A DNA stretch of 64,000 nucleotides from JANQNX01 sp040217095 (GTDB taxonomy: Bacteria > Pseudomonadota > Gammaproteobacteria > Eutrophobiales > Eutrophobiaceae). The notes beneath the pieces were generated by a model, which made no database searches, had not been told where the DNA came from, and saw only the letters and a list, made by a program, of their open reading frames with translations. The translations under genes were made by a program, and so were the position numbers. The stretch lies in assembly GCA_965229565.1 (NCBI GenBank), contig OZ245888.1:682001-746000 (forward strand), in the 5' to 3' direction. Shown here piece after piece: positions 8,527 to 17,409 of the stretch. The first letter of the stretch is position 1, and each line of letters starts with the position of its first letter.

Positions 8527-9588
8527 ATGCTGGCCAAACACATCTGGCTGGCAGTCCTGTTTTCTGTTTTTCCGCCCGGTATACTGGCTGATGATGAGCC
8601 ACCGCATGAGTCCTGGACCTTCAGCTTTGGCCTGGAGAACGACCTGTTTGCCAATACCGATCGTTTTTATACCAATGGCATTCAACTTAACTGGATATCA
8701 CCGGAGCTGGAGTATTTTGAAGACCTGAAATGGATCAGGGACCGCGAACTATTCAGCCAGCAGTTGAAACAGTTGATTGGTCTGCTTCCCTACAGCGATG
8801 ATCCGACCCGGCAACGGCATTTTTCATTTTCACTGGGACAGAAGATCTTCACACCGGAAAACATACAGACACGCACATTGCAGCGAAACGACAGGCCTTA
8901 TGCCGGCTGGCTTTATGGTGATATCGGTTTTCACACCAAGAATAAGCGGCGACTGGATACCTACACGATCCAGCTTGGCCTGATCGGGGATATCTCGCTG
9001 GGCGAGCAGGCACAGGACCTGGTGCATGCGATACGCGATATCGACAAGGCCAATGGCTGGGATAATCAGCTTGAAAATGAGCTTGGTTTTGCGCTGGTTT
9101 ACGATCACAAGCGGCGCCTGTTTCGGCGCAATGATTTCTACAAGGATCTTGGTTTTGACACAATAGTACATGCCGGAGGTTCGTTGGGTACCGTGTTTAC
9201 CAACCTGACTGCCGGTGCCGAGTTTCGACTTGGCTGGAACCTGCCGACCGACTTTGGCTCGGCATTGATTCGTCCCGCTGGTAATACCAATGCGCCTACC
9301 GACGCGAGGGATCCACGCTACGAACAGGGCAAGCAGTCATTAAGTGTGTATTTTTTTGCAGCAACCAATGGTCGCGTGGTATTACGTGATATTTTCCTTG
9401 ATGGAAATACCTTCAGTGACAGTCACAGTGTTGATAAGAAGACCCTGGTTGGAGAATATATACTCGGCTCGGCTATCAGCTATCGAAGTTTCAAGCTTTC
9501 CTATGCACAGGTATTTCGATCCAGGGAGTTCGATCAGCAGCGCAGCGGTCAGAGTTTCGGGTCTGTATCGATTTCGTATACATATTAA
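8527..9588 (+). CDS. LpxR-like outer-membrane lipid A deacylase (DUF2219)
   Basis: Predicted outer-membrane beta-barrel hydrolase; LpxR in Salmonella removes the 3'-acyloxyacyl group from lipid A. A signal peptide (cleavage near ILA-DDE, residue 22) precedes the family motif GLENDLFANTDRFYTNG, which contains the Asn-Asp pair and the later Tyr-Thr-Asn-Gly stretch expected near the active site. The last residues (GSVSISYTY) look like a C-terminal barrel strand. It starts immediately after dgkA. Family assignment is strong; the exact substrate is inferred. Confidence 0.82.
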   Translation: MLAKHIWLAVLFSVFPPGILADDEPPHESWTFSFGLENDLFANTDRFYTNGIQLNWISPELEYFEDLKWIRDRELFSQQLKQLIGLLPYSDDPTRQRHFSFSLGQKIFTPENIQTRTLQRNDRPYAGWLYGDIGFHTKNKRRLDTYTIQLGLIGDISLGEQAQDLVHAIRDIDKANGWDNQLENELGFALVYDHKRRLFRRNDFYKDLGFDTIVHAGGSLGTVFTNLTAGAEFRLGWNLPTDFGSALIRPAGNTNAPTDARDPRYEQGKQSLSVYFFAATNGRVVLRDIFLDGNTFSDSHSVDKKTLVGEYILGSAISYRSFKLSYAQVFRSREFDQQRSGQSFGSVSISYTY

Positions 9589-9597
9589 CTTATATTT

Positions 9598-10014
9598 ATG
9601 AGTTCAAGGTTACAGCACATACTGCTCTGGTTCATTGCACTGGCTATCATCCTGACCGGGGGGTATTTAACCCATATCAATTTCATGCAGACTGACTGGC
9701 TCAGTCGCGCCGGGTGTGTTGTGGTTATGCTGGGTATCTGGTCTGGACTGGGCGTGGTGCTGCAGGAAAAGGTGCTCATGACAAGGCTTAAATGGCAGCG
9801 GCGCAATGCCATTACCTCAGCCAGGGCCAGGCTGGCCGAACAGGAGCAAGACGAAGACACGATCAAGCTCAAGATAGAAGAGATCAACAACATATTCGAC
9901 AAGCGTTACGAGGAGATGCGGCACGCCATGAAACTTTCCCTGGGCGTGCTGGAAGTTTCCCTGTTATTGACCGGTACTTTCCTGTGGGGTTTTGGTGACT
10001 TGTTCATGAAATAG
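9598..10014 (+). CDS. Small membrane protein with cytoplasmic coiled coil
   Basis: Not a family I recognise. The 138 residues contain two hydrophobic segments near residues 8-25 and 38-56, a charged helical stretch (about 65-108) rich in E, K, R and D that looks like a coiled coil, and a third hydrophobic segment (112-134). It begins 9 bases after the LpxR-like gene and is probably in the same transcript. Confidence 0.6.
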   Translation: MSSRLQHILLWFIALAIILTGGYLTHINFMQTDWLSRAGCVVVMLGIWSGLGVVLQEKVLMTRLKWQRRNAITSARARLAEQEQDEDTIKLKIEEINNIFDKRYEEMRHAMKLSLGVLEVSLLLTGTFLWGFGDLFMK

Positions 10015-10018
10015 AGTC

Positions 10019-10058
10019 AAGTGGAGGTCTGAAAAACCATTTCCATCTGACCCCACTT
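10019..10058. repeat. REP-like palindrome
   Basis: AAGTGGAGGTCTGA and, inverted 12 bases on, TCTGACCCCACTT form an imperfect inverted repeat starting 4 bases after the preceding gene. The arms resemble the AAGTGGGGTCAGA-type ends found in many proteobacterial intergenic palindromes. There is no U-tract, so it is not a simple terminator. Confidence 0.5.
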
Positions 10059-10159
10059 ATTACTTATGCAGGAACAAAACTTCCAGATTCCATACTAAAC
10101 ATATTTACCTGGTATCGAGTTGTCACTTAATTTAATAAAAACCCGGGATTTAATAAACC

Positions 10160-11371
10160 ATGTCCAAGCTACCTGAACCTGAAAAACTGTTGCCGCTGGA
10201 TCTAATCAAGGATTTTTTCAAGCTCGAGTCTGCCAGCGGTATACTGTTGGTGTTGACCGCACTGTTAGCAATAATTGTTGCGAATTCACCCCTGAATGGT
10301 TTTTACCAGGATGTCCTTAATACGACTGCCGAGATCCGTATTGGCAATTTCAAAATCGATAAGCCCTTGTTGCTCTGGATCAACGATGGCTTGATGGCGA
10401 TCTTTTTCTTCCTGGTGGGGCTGGAACTCAAACGCGAATTGATTGAAGGTGAATTATCCGAGCCATCTAATATCATGCTTCCTGGATTGGCCGCTATCGG
10501 TGGCATGCTGATCCCCGCATTAATTTACACATGGATTAACTGGGGTGATGAAATTGCCATGTCGGGCTGGGCCATACCTGCCGCTACCGACATCGCTTTT
10601 GCGCTCGGTATACTGCTCTTGCTGGGTGACCGTATCAGTTCAACGGTCAAGGTATTCCTGGTTTCCATTGCCATCATAGATGACATCGGCGCCATCGTTA
10701 TCATCGCCCTGTTTTATACCCAGGACTTATCAGTTACTTCCTTGATAGTTGCTTTGGCTGTCCTGCCAATTCTTATTATTCTCAATAAAAAGAATGTTAC
10801 AGCATTAACACCCTATATTTTCATCGGGGCCATTATGTGGGTGGCAGTACTCAAGTCAGGTGTTCATGCTACCCTGGCTGGCGTAATACTGGCATTTTTC
10901 ATTCCACTAAAGGACAAGAACAACCCTGATCATTCACCTCTGAAAGAGCTTGAGCACGATTTGCACACACTGGTGGCGTACGGCGTGTTGCCCTTGTTTG
11001 CCTTTGCCAATGCTGGCGTGAATCTTACCGGTGTTAGCATGGATTATTTCCTGCACCCGGTTCCACTGGGGATCGCCCTTGGTCTTTTCCTGGGCAAACA
11101 GATTGGCGTTTTTGGTTTTTGCTGGCTGGCGATCAAGTCCGGCATAATGAAGATGCCTAATGGTATGAACTGGGGCCTGCTTTATGGTGTTTCACTGCTG
11201 TGTGGGGTTGGTTTTACGATGAGCCTGTTTATTGGATCGCTGGCTTTTGGCTCCAATATCGAGAACCGGGAGTTATTCGATGAAAGACTGGGGATAATAC
11301 TCGGTTCATTGACAAGCGGTATCCTGGGTTACCTGGTTTTAAGAAAAGTTACGGCGAAAGCGATTGCTTGA
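10160..11371 (+). CDS. nhaA: Na+/H+ antiporter NhaA
   Basis: Inner-membrane antiporter that exports sodium in exchange for protons. The 403 residues carry about twelve membrane segments. The paired aspartates of the ion site are in IAIIDDIGAIVII, and ATDIAFALGILLLLGD is another conserved family stretch. It has its own upstream gap holding a palindrome. The hairpin at 11388-11414 lies just downstream but has its T-run on the other strand. Confidence 0.96.
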   Translation: MSKLPEPEKLLPLDLIKDFFKLESASGILLVLTALLAIIVANSPLNGFYQDVLNTTAEIRIGNFKIDKPLLLWINDGLMAIFFFLVGLELKRELIEGELSEPSNIMLPGLAAIGGMLIPALIYTWINWGDEIAMSGWAIPAATDIAFALGILLLLGDRISSTVKVFLVSIAIIDDIGAIVIIALFYTQDLSVTSLIVALAVLPILIILNKKNVTALTPYIFIGAIMWVAVLKSGVHATLAGVILAFFIPLKDKNNPDHSPLKELEHDLHTLVAYGVLPLFAFANAGVNLTGVSMDYFLHPVPLGIALGLFLGKQIGVFGFCWLAIKSGIMKMPNGMNWGLLYGVSLLCGVGFTMSLFIGSLAFGSNIENRELFDERLGIILGSLTSGILGYLVLRKVTAKAIA

Positions 11372-11387
11372 GTAAGTTAGCGAGAAT

Positions 11388-11414
11388 AAAAAAAGCCTCT
11401 CTGTAAGAGAGGCT
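11388..11414 (-). terminator. Minus-strand intrinsic terminator
   Basis: A perfect 9-bp stem (AGCCTCTCT / AGAGAGGCT) with a 3-base loop. The A-run (11388-11393) lies on its left, so read on the minus strand the hairpin is followed by a T-run: a good terminator for leftward transcription. On the plus strand, for nhaA, there is no T-run. Confidence 0.75.
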
Positions 11415-11458
11415 AAAATCTGACAAGATAGCCAGTTATTGTATGTCAGTAGAATAGT

Positions 11459-11585
11459 TTATTTGGCTTTCCGGTTTTTCATATAGCCTCCAGTGCCTCT
11501 TCCGGCAGTGATGTCTCCAGGGTTGTGTCCAATAACAAGTTTACAATTAAGTTATTTCAGTTTAGTCACAACATGCACCTCCTCG
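11459..11585 (-). other. Possible minus-strand transcript with short peptide frames
   Basis: Within the 336-base gap between nhaA and lysR the minus strand carries a strong ribosome site (GAGGAGGTG, complement of 11577-11585). Then come a GTG-started 5-codon frame (MTKLK, 11569 to 11552), a 19-codon frame with coding-like use of CTG, GAG and GCA (LLDTTLETSLPEEALEAI, TTG at 11538, stop at 11479), and an ATGA-overlapping frame MKNRKAK (11482 to 11459). The terminator at 11388-11414 follows. Single-base shifts would join all three frames into one peptide of about 36 residues. It may be a small gene, a decayed gene or a structured RNA. Confidence 0.35.
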
Positions 11586-11707
11586 AAATACAGAAATTGA
11601 ACAGTAGATGTTATACACATTGCCTTGGAGTGAACTTGCTGGTAAAAAGTTTATATTTGCTATATGAATAGTTCTAATAAAATATATCAACTAAACTAAT
11701 AAATTTC

Positions 11708-12616
11708 GTGACCATTAAAAACATCGATATCGGCTTGTTAAAGACATTTATTGCGCTGGCAGAAACGCAAAATTTCACGCAAACGGCGAAGCTTGTACAT
11801 CGTTCCCAGTCAGCGGTCAGTATGCAGATAGCAAAACTGGAGGAACAGTTGGGCAGTGAGCTGTTTATACGCAACAAGCGCAATGTCACCTTGACTCATG
11901 ATGGTGAACGGTTACGCGAATATGCCAACCAGATAGTGCGCCTGTCGGATAACCTGGTAGAGAATTTCAAGCAGGAAGAGGTCGCTGGTAATATCAACTT
12001 TGCATCGCCCGAGGATTTTGCCACTTACTATTTACCCGACATTCTTGCCACTTTTGTAAATTCGCATCCGCGCGTTACATTGAACGTTAACTGCAATTTG
12101 ACACTACCCTTGATCGAGGATTTTGAGAAAGGCAAATACGACCTTATTGTAATCAAGCAGGAGCCAGGCAAGTTATATCCAAATTCGATACCGCTGCTTA
12201 GAGAAGAACTGGTCTGGGTAGGCAACGACCTGCGTGTTCAGGATTTACCCTTCAGCAAGATAAAGAAAAAATACGTGTCCAGGTTTGGCTATCTGCCGTT
12301 GGTCATGTCGCCTTCTCCCTGTGTTTACAGACAGCGAGCCCTGGAAGGGCTGGATAAGGCCGGCGTAATCTGGAAAGTTGTGTATACCAGTCCCAGTTTT
12401 GCAGGCGCAATCGCCGCCGTTAAGGCCGGACTTGGTTTTACCGTTTTCCCGCGGGAGATGGTCTCGAATGACCTGCTTACATACAAGACATCGCGTGGCT
12501 GGCCGTCGTTGAAACAGGCCGAGATTTGCCTGCTTGCGAAAGACAAACAATCACCCGTGATCGATTCCCTGGTCAGTTATATCTCTGAACGTATCAAGGT
12601 AATGAAGCATAGCTAG
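11708..12616 (+). CDS. LysR-type transcriptional regulator
   Basis: A 302-residue regulator starting at GTG. The N-terminal winged helix-turn-helix (about residues 5-65; FTQTAKLVHRSQSAVSMQIAKLEEQLG) is followed by a periplasmic-binding-like effector domain. It lies directly upstream of sbtA on the same strand with a 108-base gap, so it plausibly controls bicarbonate uptake, as CbbR/CcmR-type regulators do elsewhere. That link is inferred from position. The effector is unknown. Confidence 0.9.
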   Translation: MTIKNIDIGLLKTFIALAETQNFTQTAKLVHRSQSAVSMQIAKLEEQLGSELFIRNKRNVTLTHDGERLREYANQIVRLSDNLVENFKQEEVAGNINFASPEDFATYYLPDILATFVNSHPRVTLNVNCNLTLPLIEDFEKGKYDLIVIKQEPGKLYPNSIPLLREELVWVGNDLRVQDLPFSKIKKKYVSRFGYLPLVMSPSPCVYRQRALEGLDKAGVIWKVVYTSPSFAGAIAAVKAGLGFTVFPREMVSNDLLTYKTSRGWPSLKQAEICLLAKDKQSPVIDSLVSYISERIKVMKHS

Positions 12617-12724
12617 GTAATACCGATGCTGAGTCCGGAGCTCACATATATCAGAAAAACTGATAATAGTAATATGTTTAATTTGTTTCACTAATTTTTT
12701 TCTGGCTTTATGATGCAATGCATC

Positions 12725-13702
12725 ATGAATACAGAATTGCTGTTATCCAATTTGTTAAACCCGGCTGTCATGTTTTTCTTTCTAGGCATGCTTGCTGTGT
12801 TGGCGCGCTCGGACCTGGAGATCCCGCAATCAATCTCCAAGCTGATGTCTCTGTACCTGTTGCTCGCGATCGGGTTCAAGGGCGGAGTGGAACTCAGTCA
12901 TAGTGGTATAACCGGCGATATCCTGGTAACGCTGCTGGCAGCGGTACTGATGTCAGCCATCGTACCTGTCTACTGTTTCTTTATTCTAAGAAAATTCATA
13001 TCCACGCATGACGGTGCCGCTATCGCTGCTACATACGGTTCTATCAGCGCAGTAACCTTTATTACGGCAGTTGCTTTTCTTGAGGCCATGGATATCCGTT
13101 CCAGTGGTTATATGGTGGCGGCGATGGCATTGATGGAATCGCCTGCAATTATCGTAGGACTGATCCTGTATCGCATGTACTCAGAAAAAGATGAGAACGA
13201 TGTCGATAGTTTCTCCTGGTCCAAGCTTATACGCGAAGCCTGTTTTAACGGTTCGGTTTTCCTTATCGTGGGAAGTTTGATCATAGGTTTTCTGAGTACC
13301 GATAAACATGCAGCCAGCATGTCAGTGTTTACCAATGACCTGTTCAAGGGCGTACTTGCACTGTTTCTGCTGGACATGGGCCTGATCGCCGGTCGCAGAT
13401 TGGGCGCGCTTACTGATGCCGGATTCAAGCTGATCGCATTCTCTGTGTTAGTGCCATTAATTAACGCCGTTATAGCTATCTTTATCTCGAATATGCTTGA
13501 TTTGAGTATTGGAGATGCCCTGTTATTTACCGTGCTTTGTGCCAGTGCGTCATATATTGCCGTACCGGCTGCCATGCGACTTTCAATACCCCAGGCCAAC
13601 GCAAGTTTGTATGTCACCATGTCGCTCGCGGTTACCTTTCCGTTTAATATTATTATCGGTCTGCCGCTTTATCTGGCAACGATACAATGGGTGATGTTAT
13701 GA
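12725..13702 (+). CDS. sbtA: SbtA-family sodium-dependent bicarbonate transporter
   Basis: Inner-membrane carrier of about 325 residues with roughly ten membrane segments (NLLNPAVMFFFLGMLAVLARSDLEIP at the N-terminus, LLLAIGFKGGVEL after it). SbtA proteins import bicarbonate with sodium. I chose the ATG at 12725 (MNTELLLSN), which gives the usual N-terminus; in-frame ATGs at 12710 and 12713 are also possible and none has a clear ribosome site. Its stop overlaps the next gene, a PII-like SbtB partner, which strongly supports the call. Confidence 0.88.
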   Translation: MNTELLLSNLLNPAVMFFFLGMLAVLARSDLEIPQSISKLMSLYLLLAIGFKGGVELSHSGITGDILVTLLAAVLMSAIVPVYCFFILRKFISTHDGAAIAATYGSISAVTFITAVAFLEAMDIRSSGYMVAAMALMESPAIIVGLILYRMYSEKDENDVDSFSWSKLIREACFNGSVFLIVGSLIIGFLSTDKHAASMSVFTNDLFKGVLALFLLDMGLIAGRRLGALTDAGFKLIAFSVLVPLINAVIAIFISNMLDLSIGDALLFTVLCASASYIAVPAAMRLSIPQANASLYVTMSLAVTFPFNIIIGLPLYLATIQWVML

Positions 13703-13992
13703 AACCGGTAAAACGCATAGAAATTATTATTGACTCGCTGGATTTAAAATCGTGTTTACAAGAGTTGGAAAAGACAGGTGTGTCAGGCTATACGGTTATC
13801 AAGGATGTGATTGGTAATGGTGATCGTGGCACGCGTAGTGGCGATATGCTTAATGACACAATGAAAAACAGTTACATACTGATTGCCTGCGAGGAATCGG
13901 AGGTCAAAATGATTACAGATGCCTTGCGTCCAAAACTGAAGCGTTTCGGTGGCATGTGCCTGGTATCAGATGCCAGCTGGCTGTTGCACTGA
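13699..13992 (+). CDS. sbtB: SbtB-like PII signalling protein
   Basis: A 97-residue PII-superfamily protein. SbtB binds adenine nucleotides, including cAMP in cyanobacteria, and controls the partner transporter SbtA. The start at 13699 (MKPVKRIEI) overlaps the sbtA stop by ATGA; an upstream in-frame ATG at 13687 lies inside sbtA. The stretch GNGDRGTRSGD corresponds to the T-loop region and differs from GlnB-type PII, with no uridylylation motif visible. The C-terminus lacks the CxxC tail of some cyanobacterial SbtB. Confidence 0.85.
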   Translation: MKPVKRIEIIIDSLDLKSCLQELEKTGVSGYTVIKDVIGNGDRGTRSGDMLNDTMKNSYILIACEESEVKMITDALRPKLKRFGGMCLVSDASWLLH

Positions 13993-14149
13993 GGTACGAT
14001 ATCCAGGCTTTTTGCCAAGCCACTGATAATAAATAAATTAAACCTCTATCAGAATCAGCCCAGGCGGTAATTCTGAGCATGCCTCCATTCAAGTTTCCCC
14101 CCTCCAGGCCGTTATACAAGCAATAAGAACTCAACAGAGGCCCCAACAA

Positions 14150-16666
14150 ATGGAATTCTGGCGGTTATCCAGCCCGGATAATTTTTCCGAACCTGCACTT
14201 ATGGCACATCACGTCCACTGGATATGTGCTGTGGCGTTCTTCGTTGCCATCTTTGCATCATGGGTCTTGTTGACAGTGATGCAGCGCTACCATGAGTCAA
14301 ACGCAGGCTTTCGCTACTGGTGGCTGATGGTCGGCAGCGTTGTCATGGGTACAGGTATCTGGGCCATGCATTTCACTGGCATGCTGGCATTCTCAATACC
14401 GGTAAAAGTCGAATACAGTCCGCTTATCACATTGGTCTCGATCGTCCCCGCCATTATCGCCTCGGGCTTTTTCCTTGCCTTGTATCGGAAAAACGGACTC
14501 AGCCAGATACGAATGCTGATTATTTCGCTTATTATGGCAGTCGGTATTGGCACCATGCATTACGTAGGCATGGAAGCAATGATCGTTGCAGCTGACATGT
14601 ACTACAAACCCGGTTTGTTCCTGCTGTCCATTATCGCTGCCTGCATTCTGGCTTATAGCGCGGTATATACGTATAGCCGATTAATATCCAGCCATAGCCT
14701 GACGGCATTACAAGCCAGGGTGGTAGGCAGTGTAACCCTGGGCCTGGCAGTCAGCCTGATGCACTTTATTGCCATGAATGCGACGTTCTTTCAGCCCAAT
14801 ATAGATACTGTTATCACTCATCATGGCAGTGCCCCGTTAATGCTGGTATTGAAGGTTATCGTCATTACGTTAGTGCTTTTACTGTTTGCATCTGTCAGTA
14901 GTATCGTGGACCGTCGAATGTCTGAAATTTCACGGCAGCTACAAAAAAGTGAAACCCGTTTTCAAAATCTGGCCGAATCCACACAGACGGCAATCTTCAC
15001 GTTTAACAATGATCGTATTACCTATGCCAACCCGGCACTTAGCAAGATAACCGGTCATGGTGTAGATGCGCTATATTCAATGTCCCTGGAAGAAATATTT
15101 GATCCTGAATTTCATGCTCAGGCACAGATCATCATTGATGGTGCCATACATGCGGATAAGGCCTTTCATCGTGAGATACAAATCCATTCAGCCTCCGGCG
15201 AGAAGAAATGGTTGTATTGCAGTATGACCCTGGAGGAGGTGAATAATAATACTATAGGACTTGCCAGTGCCTTTGATATTACCGATCAGAAAAATGCTGA
15301 AATGGCGATGCGCAAGCTGGCCTACTTTGACCAGTTAACGCAGTTACATAATCGAACTGTACTAATGGACCGCCTGCAACACTGTCTTGACCTGATGCAC
15401 AGGCATGACCAGGCCAAAACTGCCTGTGTCATGATCCTGGACCTGGACGGTTTCAAGGCAATAAATGACAGCTACGGTCACCTGCAGGGAGACAAGTTGC
15501 TAATCACCGTTGCCGAGCGCTTGAAAACGCTTGCCCGAAGTGCAGATACCATGTCTCGTTTTGGTGGTGATGAGTTTGTGCTACTGCTGGAGCAAATAGA
15601 CAGTAGTTTCAATATAGACAGCATTGCCGAGCGTATCCTGGAAACGCTGGCCAGACCGGTGACGTTGGATGGAAGAAAGGTCGATGTGATGACCAGTATC
15701 GGCATTGTTGAACTGGACAAAAACTACAAGACCCCGGACCAGGTTCTGCATGATGCAGACATTGCCCTGTACCGGGCCAAGGAACTGGAGCGTGGTAGCT
15801 GGGTTATGTTTGATCATAACCTCGATGCTGCAGTTAAACGCCAGAGAATGCTGTTGCCGGAATTAAAACTGGCAGTTGAGAAGATAGAATTGCAAATGTA
15901 TTACCAGCCTATTTGCAGTGCCGAGGACGGTTCTGTTTGTGGCTTCGAGGCATTGGCCCGTTGGCAGCGCCAGAATGGTGAATGGGTCAGTCCGGGTGAG
16001 TTTATTCCCCTGGCCGAGGATGCAGGGTTGATACACGAGATCGGTCTTTGGGCACTGGAGGCAGCTGCAAGCCAGCTGGAAAAACTCAATCAACGCAATG
16101 CCAATAGCCAGGTTTATGTAAGTATCAATATTGACGCGGAATCATTAAACGATCCACGTTTTTACAGTGCTGTCGTAGCCGCATTTGACCGGCACAGGCT
16201 AAAGCCGGGACAGCTCAAGATCGAGTTAACCGAGCGCGGACTCATTAATGACACGGAAGCCGTGATTCCAAAGATGAATGCACTCATTCAACTTGGATGT
16301 GAATTCATGATCGATGATTTTGGTACCGGCTATTCCTCGCTTTCGTACTTGCACCAGTTACCGATTAAAACGCTCAAGATTGACCGTAGTTTTGTATGTA
16401 GTCTAAGTGAAAATGAAAGTTCCAAGGCCGTGGTCAGGACCATAATCGCGCTGTCGGAAAGCCTGGGTTTGACTGTTGTTGCGGAAGGCGTGGAAACAGC
16501 AGATCACGTCAAACAGTTGCACAATCTTAACAGTCACCAGTTGCAGGGCTACTATTTTGCCAGGCCCATGCCTGAAAATGAACTGGGCGCATTCCTGGAT
16601 AAACAATCTTGTTCCCTGGCAAGTGTGGTTGAATTCTCCGCAGACAAGTACCAGGCAGCCACCTAG
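14150..16666 (+). CDS. MHYT-PAS-GGDEF-EAL c-di-GMP enzyme
   Basis: Membrane c-di-GMP synthase/phosphodiesterase of 838 residues. The first 250 form a seven-segment MHYT domain with repeated M-H-[FY]-x-[GA]-M motifs (AMHFTGMLA, TMHYVGMEA, LMHFIAMNA), proposed to sense gases through copper. A PAS domain (about 265-385) follows, then GGDEF (SRFGGDEF, with an RSAD inhibitory site five residues before it) and a complete EAL domain (FEALARW, ELTERG, DDFGTGYSS, KIDRSF). Both catalytic motifs look intact, so the net activity cannot be told. Its stop codon overlaps the convergent moeB-like gene. Confidence 0.93.
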   Translation: MEFWRLSSPDNFSEPALMAHHVHWICAVAFFVAIFASWVLLTVMQRYHESNAGFRYWWLMVGSVVMGTGIWAMHFTGMLAFSIPVKVEYSPLITLVSIVPAIIASGFFLALYRKNGLSQIRMLIISLIMAVGIGTMHYVGMEAMIVAADMYYKPGLFLLSIIAACILAYSAVYTYSRLISSHSLTALQARVVGSVTLGLAVSLMHFIAMNATFFQPNIDTVITHHGSAPLMLVLKVIVITLVLLLFASVSSIVDRRMSEISRQLQKSETRFQNLAESTQTAIFTFNNDRITYANPALSKITGHGVDALYSMSLEEIFDPEFHAQAQIIIDGAIHADKAFHREIQIHSASGEKKWLYCSMTLEEVNNNTIGLASAFDITDQKNAEMAMRKLAYFDQLTQLHNRTVLMDRLQHCLDLMHRHDQAKTACVMILDLDGFKAINDSYGHLQGDKLLITVAERLKTLARSADTMSRFGGDEFVLLLEQIDSSFNIDSIAERILETLARPVTLDGRKVDVMTSIGIVELDKNYKTPDQVLHDADIALYRAKELERGSWVMFDHNLDAAVKRQRMLLPELKLAVEKIELQMYYQPICSAEDGSVCGFEALARWQRQNGEWVSPGEFIPLAEDAGLIHEIGLWALEAAASQLEKLNQRNANSQVYVSINIDAESLNDPRFYSAVVAAFDRHRLKPGQLKIELTERGLINDTEAVIPKMNALIQLGCEFMIDDFGTGYSSLSYLHQLPIKTLKIDRSFVCSLSENESSKAVVRTIIALSESLGLTVVAEGVETADHVKQLHNLNSHQLQGYYFARPMPENELGAFLDKQSCSLASVVEFSADKYQAAT

Positions 16667-17409
16667 CGTATATTACATACCGGACAGTCGGGATCCTTTT
16701 TCAGGATGGCCTGGTTCCATTCCATGTACAGCGCATCCAGTAGTAACAATCTACCCTGCAGGGTTTCGCCGATTCCCATGATCAGTTTCATGGTCTCGTT
16801 GGCCTGAATACTGCCAATAATACCGAGCAGTGGGGCAATCACACCGTTGGCAGTGCAGGTTTCCTGTGCAGCAACATCATCGCTATACAGGCAACGGTAG
16901 CAGGGTGACTGTTCGTCACGTGGGTCGAATACGCTGATCTGTCCTTCAAAACGTATCGCAGCTCCCGACACCAGCGGTGTCTTCGTCTTGACCGAGGCGC
17001 TATTGATCGCAAACCTGGTTTGAAAGTTATCAGAGGCATCAATGATGACATCTGCAAGTTCTGCCTGCTTGATCAACTCCTGTTCATCGAGTGCATGATC
17101 GATGGTCTCGATCAAGATCTCCGGGTTCAGGGCCTGGAGACGCTCGCGGGCCGAATCCGTCTTGGGTCGATCCAGGTTCGGGGTTGAGTGAACGATCTGC
17201 CTTTGCAAATTGCTGAGATCTACCTTGTCAAAATCAACCAGTACCAGGTGCCCGACACCGGCACTGGCCAGGTACATGGAAGAGGGTGAACCCAGTCCAC
17301 CAAGACCGATGATCAAGACCCTTGCTGCACCGAGTTTTTCCTGACCGGCGGCATCGATCTCGGGCAGCATCATTTGCCTGCTGTAACGTAACAGTTGATC
17401 GTCGTTCAT
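16663..17409 (-). CDS. moeB: MoeB/ThiF-family adenylyltransferase
   Basis: E1-like enzyme that adenylates the C-terminal glycine of a small sulfur-carrier protein (MoaD or ThiS). The 248 residues show the nucleotide-binding GLGGLGS loop (35-41), RQIVHS, zinc cysteines C170, C173, C242 and C245, and the conserved C185 in ETCTANGV. There is no rhodanese domain. It is last of a four-gene run prfA-prmC-ORF-moeB with 4-base overlaps, as in other gammaproteobacteria (prfA-prmC-moeB). MoeB and ThiF cannot be firmly separated by eye. Confidence 0.9.
   Translation of the reverse strand: MNDDQLLRYSRQMMLPEIDAAGQEKLGAARVLIIGLGGLGSPSSMYLASAGVGHLVLVDFDKVDLSNLQRQIVHSTPNLDRPKTDSARERLQALNPEILIETIDHALDEQELIKQAELADVIIDASDNFQTRFAINSASVKTKTPLVSGAAIRFEGQISVFDPRDEQSPCYRCLYSDDVAAQETCTANGVIAPLLGIIGSIQANETMKLIMGIGETLQGRLLLLDALYMEWNQAILKKDPDCPVCNIR

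Noticed and set aside
11388..11414. Terminator for nhaA
   Set aside because: The hairpin has no T-run on the plus strand; the run is on the minus strand, so it fits leftward transcription better.
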